From Candidatus Doudnabacteria bacterium (GTDB lineage: Bacteria; Patescibacteriota; Doudnabacteria; UBA920), in assembly GCA_016788805.1 (NCBI GenBank), contig JAEUSE010000031.1:1-8111 (forward strand): a stretch of DNA of 8,111 nt. The letters run 5' to 3'. A program made the position numbers and the translations under genes. Shown piece after piece: positions 5,844 through 8,111 of this stretch (positions are counted from its first letter, which is position 1; every line of letters starts with the position of its first letter). Below the pieces are notes generated by a model. That model searched no databases. It was not told the DNA's origin and saw only the letters and a list, made by a program, of their open reading frames with translations.

Positions 5844-6293
5844 ATGGAAGACATTACCCAGCAAACCGATACAGTAGAAGAGAAGGCACCAGTAGTTGAT
5901 GCCGCTTCTAAGATTAAAGGTGCCCGCAAGAAGAAAGCTAAAGCGAAGGTTACCAAGGGGAAGGTTTATATCAACTCCACATATAACAACACTATTATTA
6001 GCGTGACTGACCCGGTCGGTAACGTGTTAGCGTGGGGTAGTAGTGGAAAAACTGGATTTAAGGGTTCTAAGAAGTCCACGCCGTATGCAGGGCAGCGTAC
6101 TATGGAAGACCTTATTAGCCGGGTAAAGGAGCGAGGACTTGTGGAAGTCGACGTGCTTATTAAGGGTGTGGGGAGCGGACGTGAGTCAGCCATCCGCGCT
6201 TTACAGGGCTCCGGCATGACCGTGCTAACCATCAAAGATCAGACTCCCGTCGCCCATGGCGGTGTCCGACAGAAGAAAGTAAGACGCATTTAA
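5844..6293 (+). CDS. rpsK: Ribosomal protein S11 (uS11)
   Basis: S11 lines the small-subunit platform near the mRNA exit. The 149-residue product has a 30-odd residue acidic-then-Lys-rich leader (to about KKKAKAKVTKG at 30-39), then the conserved body: GKVYINSTYNNTIISVTDP, WGSSGKTGFKGSKKSTPYAG, and IKGVGSGRESAIRALQGSGM. Typical length is about 125-130, so the leader is longer than usual. The C-terminus reads TPVAHGGVRQKKVRRI; most bacteria have HNGCRPPK here, so the Asn that becomes isoaspartate in E. coli S11 is Gly139. ATG 5844 is 2 bases after a TATAAT and has no Shine-Dalgarno. A shorter start would need a downstream ATG, and none lies in the leader. It is a confident call. Confidence 0.98.
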   Translation: MEDITQQTDTVEEKAPVVDAASKIKGARKKKAKAKVTKGKVYINSTYNNTIISVTDPVGNVLAWGSSGKTGFKGSKKSTPYAGQRTMEDLISRVKERGLVEVDVLIKGVGSGRESAIRALQGSGMTVLTIKDQTPVAHGGVRQKKVRRI

Positions 6294-6301
6294 CAGGAAA
6301 C

Positions 6302-6362
6302 TAGCTGCTAGCTATCAGCTTTTAGGGATCTACCTAGAAGCTAAAAGCTAGAAGCTAAAAGC
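6302..6362. repeat. AGCT-rich palindrome before rpsD
   Basis: AGCTTTTAGG (6317-6326) pairs with CCTAGAAGCT (6333-6342) with one G-T wobble around GATCTA. The same core occurs in the element before rpsM. Outside it TAGCTGCTAGCTATC on the left matches, at about 12 of 15 positions, the inverted AGCTAGAAGCTAAAA units on the right. GCTATTTT then leads straight into ATG 6369. Confidence 0.85.
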
Positions 6363-6368
6363 TATTTT

Positions 6369-6977
6369 ATGAGATATACAGGTGCACGAGGTAAAAAAGC
6401 AAGAAGGCTAGGACAGGCATTTACCAATAAAGAAGGTAAGGTTCTTCGGAGGCGTTCGGGTTTTCCCGGTCAGCACCCCGACACTCGCAGCCGGCTTTCT
6501 GAATTCGGCTTACAATTGAAAGAGAAGCAGAAAGCAAAATTTGCTTACGGGGTTTTGGAGAAACAGTTTTATAACTATTTCTTGAAAGCTCAGGCGCAAC
6601 CTGGTGTAACCGGTAATAACCTTCTCATGTTGTTGGAGCAGCGCTTAGATAACGTAGTCTATCGTCTCGGGTATGGCGAAACTCGGTCCCAGGCTCGTCA
6701 ATTGGTGTCCCATGGGTTTTTCCGGGTTAATGGCAAAAAGTTGACTGTGCCGTCCGCAGCGGTGCGTGTGGGCGATGTGATTACTGTTGGGGAGACCAAA
6801 GCTAAGACCAAGTTCATGCAAACGGTAAAAGACAAGCTGAAGGCGGTAACTCCTCCGGACTGGCTGGATTTAGATGCTGCCCATTTGAAAGCGAAAGTGC
6901 TGAGCCAGCCTACCTATGAAGATATGGACAAAGCAATCAATACCCAGCTTATCGTTGAACATTATAGTCGCATTTAA
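6369..6977 (+). CDS. rpsD: Ribosomal protein S4 (uS4), zinc-free type
   Basis: S4 is a primary 16S rRNA-binding protein that starts assembly of the 30S body and, in E. coli, represses its own operon. The 202 residues are full length. The N-terminus MRYTGARGKKARRLGQAF has no cysteines, so the zinc site of some S4 proteins is missing (the C-minus type). FGLQLKEKQKAKFAYGVLEKQ follows; the S4 RNA-binding domain runs about 91-150 with LEQRLDNVVYRLGYGETRSQ and VSHGFFRVNGKK. The end, LIVEHYSRI, matches the family LIVEFYSR. ATG 6369 gives the family N-terminus. The gene follows the AGCT palindrome without a Shine-Dalgarno. Whether S4 represses this operon cannot be read from sequence. Confidence 0.98.
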   Translation: MRYTGARGKKARRLGQAFTNKEGKVLRRRSGFPGQHPDTRSRLSEFGLQLKEKQKAKFAYGVLEKQFYNYFLKAQAQPGVTGNNLLMLLEQRLDNVVYRLGYGETRSQARQLVSHGFFRVNGKKLTVPSAAVRVGDVITVGETKAKTKFMQTVKDKLKAVTPPDWLDLDAAHLKAKVLSQPTYEDMDKAINTQLIVEHYSRI

Positions 6978-7004
6978 TTAAGAGAGTGGTGGATATATAG
7001 CTGT

Positions 7005-7024
7005 AGCATATGATTTCGTATGTT
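7005..7024 (+). other. Small hairpin in the rpsD-rpoA gap
   Basis: AGCATATG (7005-7012) and CGTATGTT (7017-7024) pair over 8 positions with three G-U-type wobbles, around ATTT. The 76-base gap otherwise shows no AGCT-type repeat and no convincing promoter; it is the one gap of the ribosomal run that lacks a large palindrome. The hairpin could be chance. Confidence 0.35.
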
Positions 7025-7053
7025 GTGGTTAGTCCCCAAACCCTAATAAAATT

Positions 7054-8001
7054 ATGGAAGCGCTTACCCTTCCCAACAAAGCCCAAGTTGAACACTTAGG
7101 CGAACATAAGTACTCGGTAGTCTTAGAGCCAATGCATCCCGGTTATGGTGTAACCGTGGGTAATGCATTGCGTCGTGTGTTGCTGTCCAGTATGCCGGGT
7201 GCGGCGGTGACGGCGGTTAAAATCCGCTTTGCCGATCACGAGTTTTCGACTGTGCCAAACGTGAAAGAAGACGTGGTACAAATTATTTTAAACCTCAAGC
7301 AGCTTCGTTTGAAGTGTTTTTCTAGTGAACCGGTTAAATTGAGCTTAAAAGCCAAAGGCGAGCGTGCCGTAACCGCCGCCGATATTACCGGTAATGACCA
7401 GGTAGAAATTATGAACAAAGAGTTGCACATTGCGACTCTGGATAACAAAAATGCCGAGTTCGACATGGAATTGACGGTTGAACAAGGCCGTGGATATGTA
7501 CCAGTAGAGGCTCGCGAAACTGACCGCGTAGAGCTCGGCACGCTTGCCGTGGACGCCATTTTTACACCTGTTCGTTCCGTGTTTTTTGACGTGAGTAATG
7601 TGCGTATCGGTCAAATCACTAACTTTGACAAGCTCAGCCTTACTATTGAAACCGATGGGACTATTACCGGCGGAGAAGCAGTAGACACAGCGGCTCATAT
7701 TTTGGTGGACCATTTTAATATGCTGTTTAACACCCCTGCTACCTTAGCTGCTCCGACGGTTGCCGAAGAAGTGCCTGCTTTTGCAGCCGGTGATGAAGAG
7801 GACGCGGGCGAGGACGCCCCGGCTCCGGTAAGCGATTTGGACTCAGTTAGTCTTTCTAACCGAGCCAAGAACGCACTAATTAAGTACGGGATAAGTACGG
7901 TAGAACAGTTAAAGGCGTTACCGAGTGAAGAAATTGAAGGTATACCGGGTTTAGGTAAGAAGACCATTTTAGAACTAATGATGCTGTTAGGTAGAGAATA
8001 A
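7054..8001 (+). CDS. rpoA: RNA polymerase alpha subunit
   Basis: Alpha dimerises to seed RNA polymerase assembly, and its C-terminal domain binds UP elements and activators. The 315-residue product has the N-terminal domain with LEPMHPGYGVTVGNALRRVL (24-43), SSMPGAAVTAVK, the HEFSTVPNVKEDVVQIILNL segment, GRGYVP (145-150), FTPVRSVFFDV and NFDKLSLTIETDGTI. A linker of about 228-262 is Ala/Pro-rich and acidic (GDEEDAGEDAP). The C-terminal domain (263-315) keeps Arg270 and Asn273 at the places of E. coli R265 and N268, which contact DNA, and the GLGKKTILEL helix-hairpin-helix. It stops soon after that helix, shorter than E. coli by about 20 residues. ATG 7054 has no Shine-Dalgarno, only AT-rich sequence. 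It occupies its classical place before rplQ. Confidence 0.98.
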   Translation: MEALTLPNKAQVEHLGEHKYSVVLEPMHPGYGVTVGNALRRVLLSSMPGAAVTAVKIRFADHEFSTVPNVKEDVVQIILNLKQLRLKCFSSEPVKLSLKAKGERAVTAADITGNDQVEIMNKELHIATLDNKNAEFDMELTVEQGRGYVPVEARETDRVELGTLAVDAIFTPVRSVFFDVSNVRIGQITNFDKLSLTIETDGTITGGEAVDTAAHILVDHFNMLFNTPATLAAPTVAEEVPAFAAGDEEDAGEDAPAPVSDLDSVSLSNRAKNALIKYGISTVEQLKALPSEEIEGIPGLGKKTILELMMLLGRE

Positions 8002-8012
8002 GAATTAGGTTC

Positions 8013-8073
8013 TAGCTGCTAGCTATTAGCTGTTAGAAAATCCTAGAAGCTAAATCCTAGAAGCTATAAGCTA
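8013..8073. repeat. AGCT-rich palindrome before rplQ
   Basis: TAGCTGCTAGCTAT at 8013-8026 is identical to 6302-6315 in the element before rpsD; the longer stretch matches at 19 of 20 bases. AGCTGTTAG and CTAGAAGCT pair imperfectly around AAAATC, and the outer arms match at about 10 of 13 positions. ATCCTAGAAGCTA occurs twice in tandem on the right. TTAT then leads to ATG 8078. Confidence 0.8.
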
Positions 8074-8077
8074 TTAT

Positions 8078-8111
8078 ATGAGACATCAGAAGAAGAGAAA
8101 ATTTGGCAAAG
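8078..8111 (+). CDS. rplQ: Ribosomal protein L17 (bL17), first residues
   Basis: The last 34 bases open with ATG and encode MRHQKKRKFGK, close to the L17 N-terminus (MRHRK...). L17 belongs to the large subunit and normally follows rpoA, as here. The rest lies beyond the window. The position and the N-terminus both support the call despite the short length. Confidence 0.9.
   Translation, partial: MRHQKKRKFGK

Noticed and set aside
5285..6368. CRISPR-like array from the repeated AGCT and AACGCAGAT units
   Set aside because: The units are short, palindromic and without equal unique spacers, and each set is confined to one gap; no cas gene is present.
7023..7049. Promoter before rpoA (TTGTGG and TAATAA)
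   Set aside because: The spacer is 15 bases and both boxes are poor matches; rpoA can be read from the infA promoter.
7236..7967. Open frames on the minus strand inside rpoA and other genes
   Set aside because: They are shadows of strongly coding + strand genes, with no recognisable protein sequence.

Overview
The window looks like chromosome from a Patescibacteria (Candidate Phyla Radiation, CPR) bacterium. This is inferred from several signs together: a stripped-down alanyl-tRNA synthetase, a single-pass envelope protein of a layout common in CPR genomes, no clear Shine-Dalgarno sequence before any start except perhaps a weak one at rpmJ, and compact genes read with the standard code. All genes lie on the + strand. 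No tRNA, rRNA, CRISPR array, transposase or phage gene is visible.

Layout. Positions 1-2948 hold a tight three-gene cluster: the 3' part of alaS, an unrecognised 332-residue soluble protein, and a short glucose-6-phosphate isomerase (pgi), with gaps of 5 and 1 bases. A 142-base gap follows, with a large imperfect inverted repeat and then a good promoter. Next comes a 560-residue membrane-anchored protein (3091-4773) with a cytoplasmic N-terminal domain, a His-rich linker, one transmembrane segment and a large external domain. A terminator-like hairpin after it overlaps the -35 box of a strong extended -10 promoter. That promoter starts the ribosomal run infA - rpmJ - rpsM - rpsK - rpsD - rpoA - rplQ (rplQ cut by the window end). 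This is the end of the classical spc/alpha gene order; secY, adk and map, which often precede infA, are absent here.

Working together: AlaRS charges tRNA-Ala, Pgi feeds glycolysis or sugar-nucleotide supply, and the right half makes initiation factor 1, four ribosomal proteins of which the sequence is complete (L36, S13, S11, S4), the RNA polymerase alpha subunit and the start of L17.

The most unusual structure lies in the gaps. Four gaps of the ribosomal run (before rpmJ, rpsM, rpsD and rplQ) carry AGCT-rich palindromes built from repeats of a unit close to AGCTTCT/AGCTTTT. The gap before rpsK holds a different palindrome built from an AACGCAGAT unit, and the gap after pgi one built from an AGCAGTA/AGCAATA unit. 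In the ribosomal run the elements end within a few T/A-rich bases of the next ATG. They may be a mobile or structured intergenic repeat class, or RNA structures that shape translation or transcription between genes. That reading is inference; the palindromes themselves are plain in the sequence.
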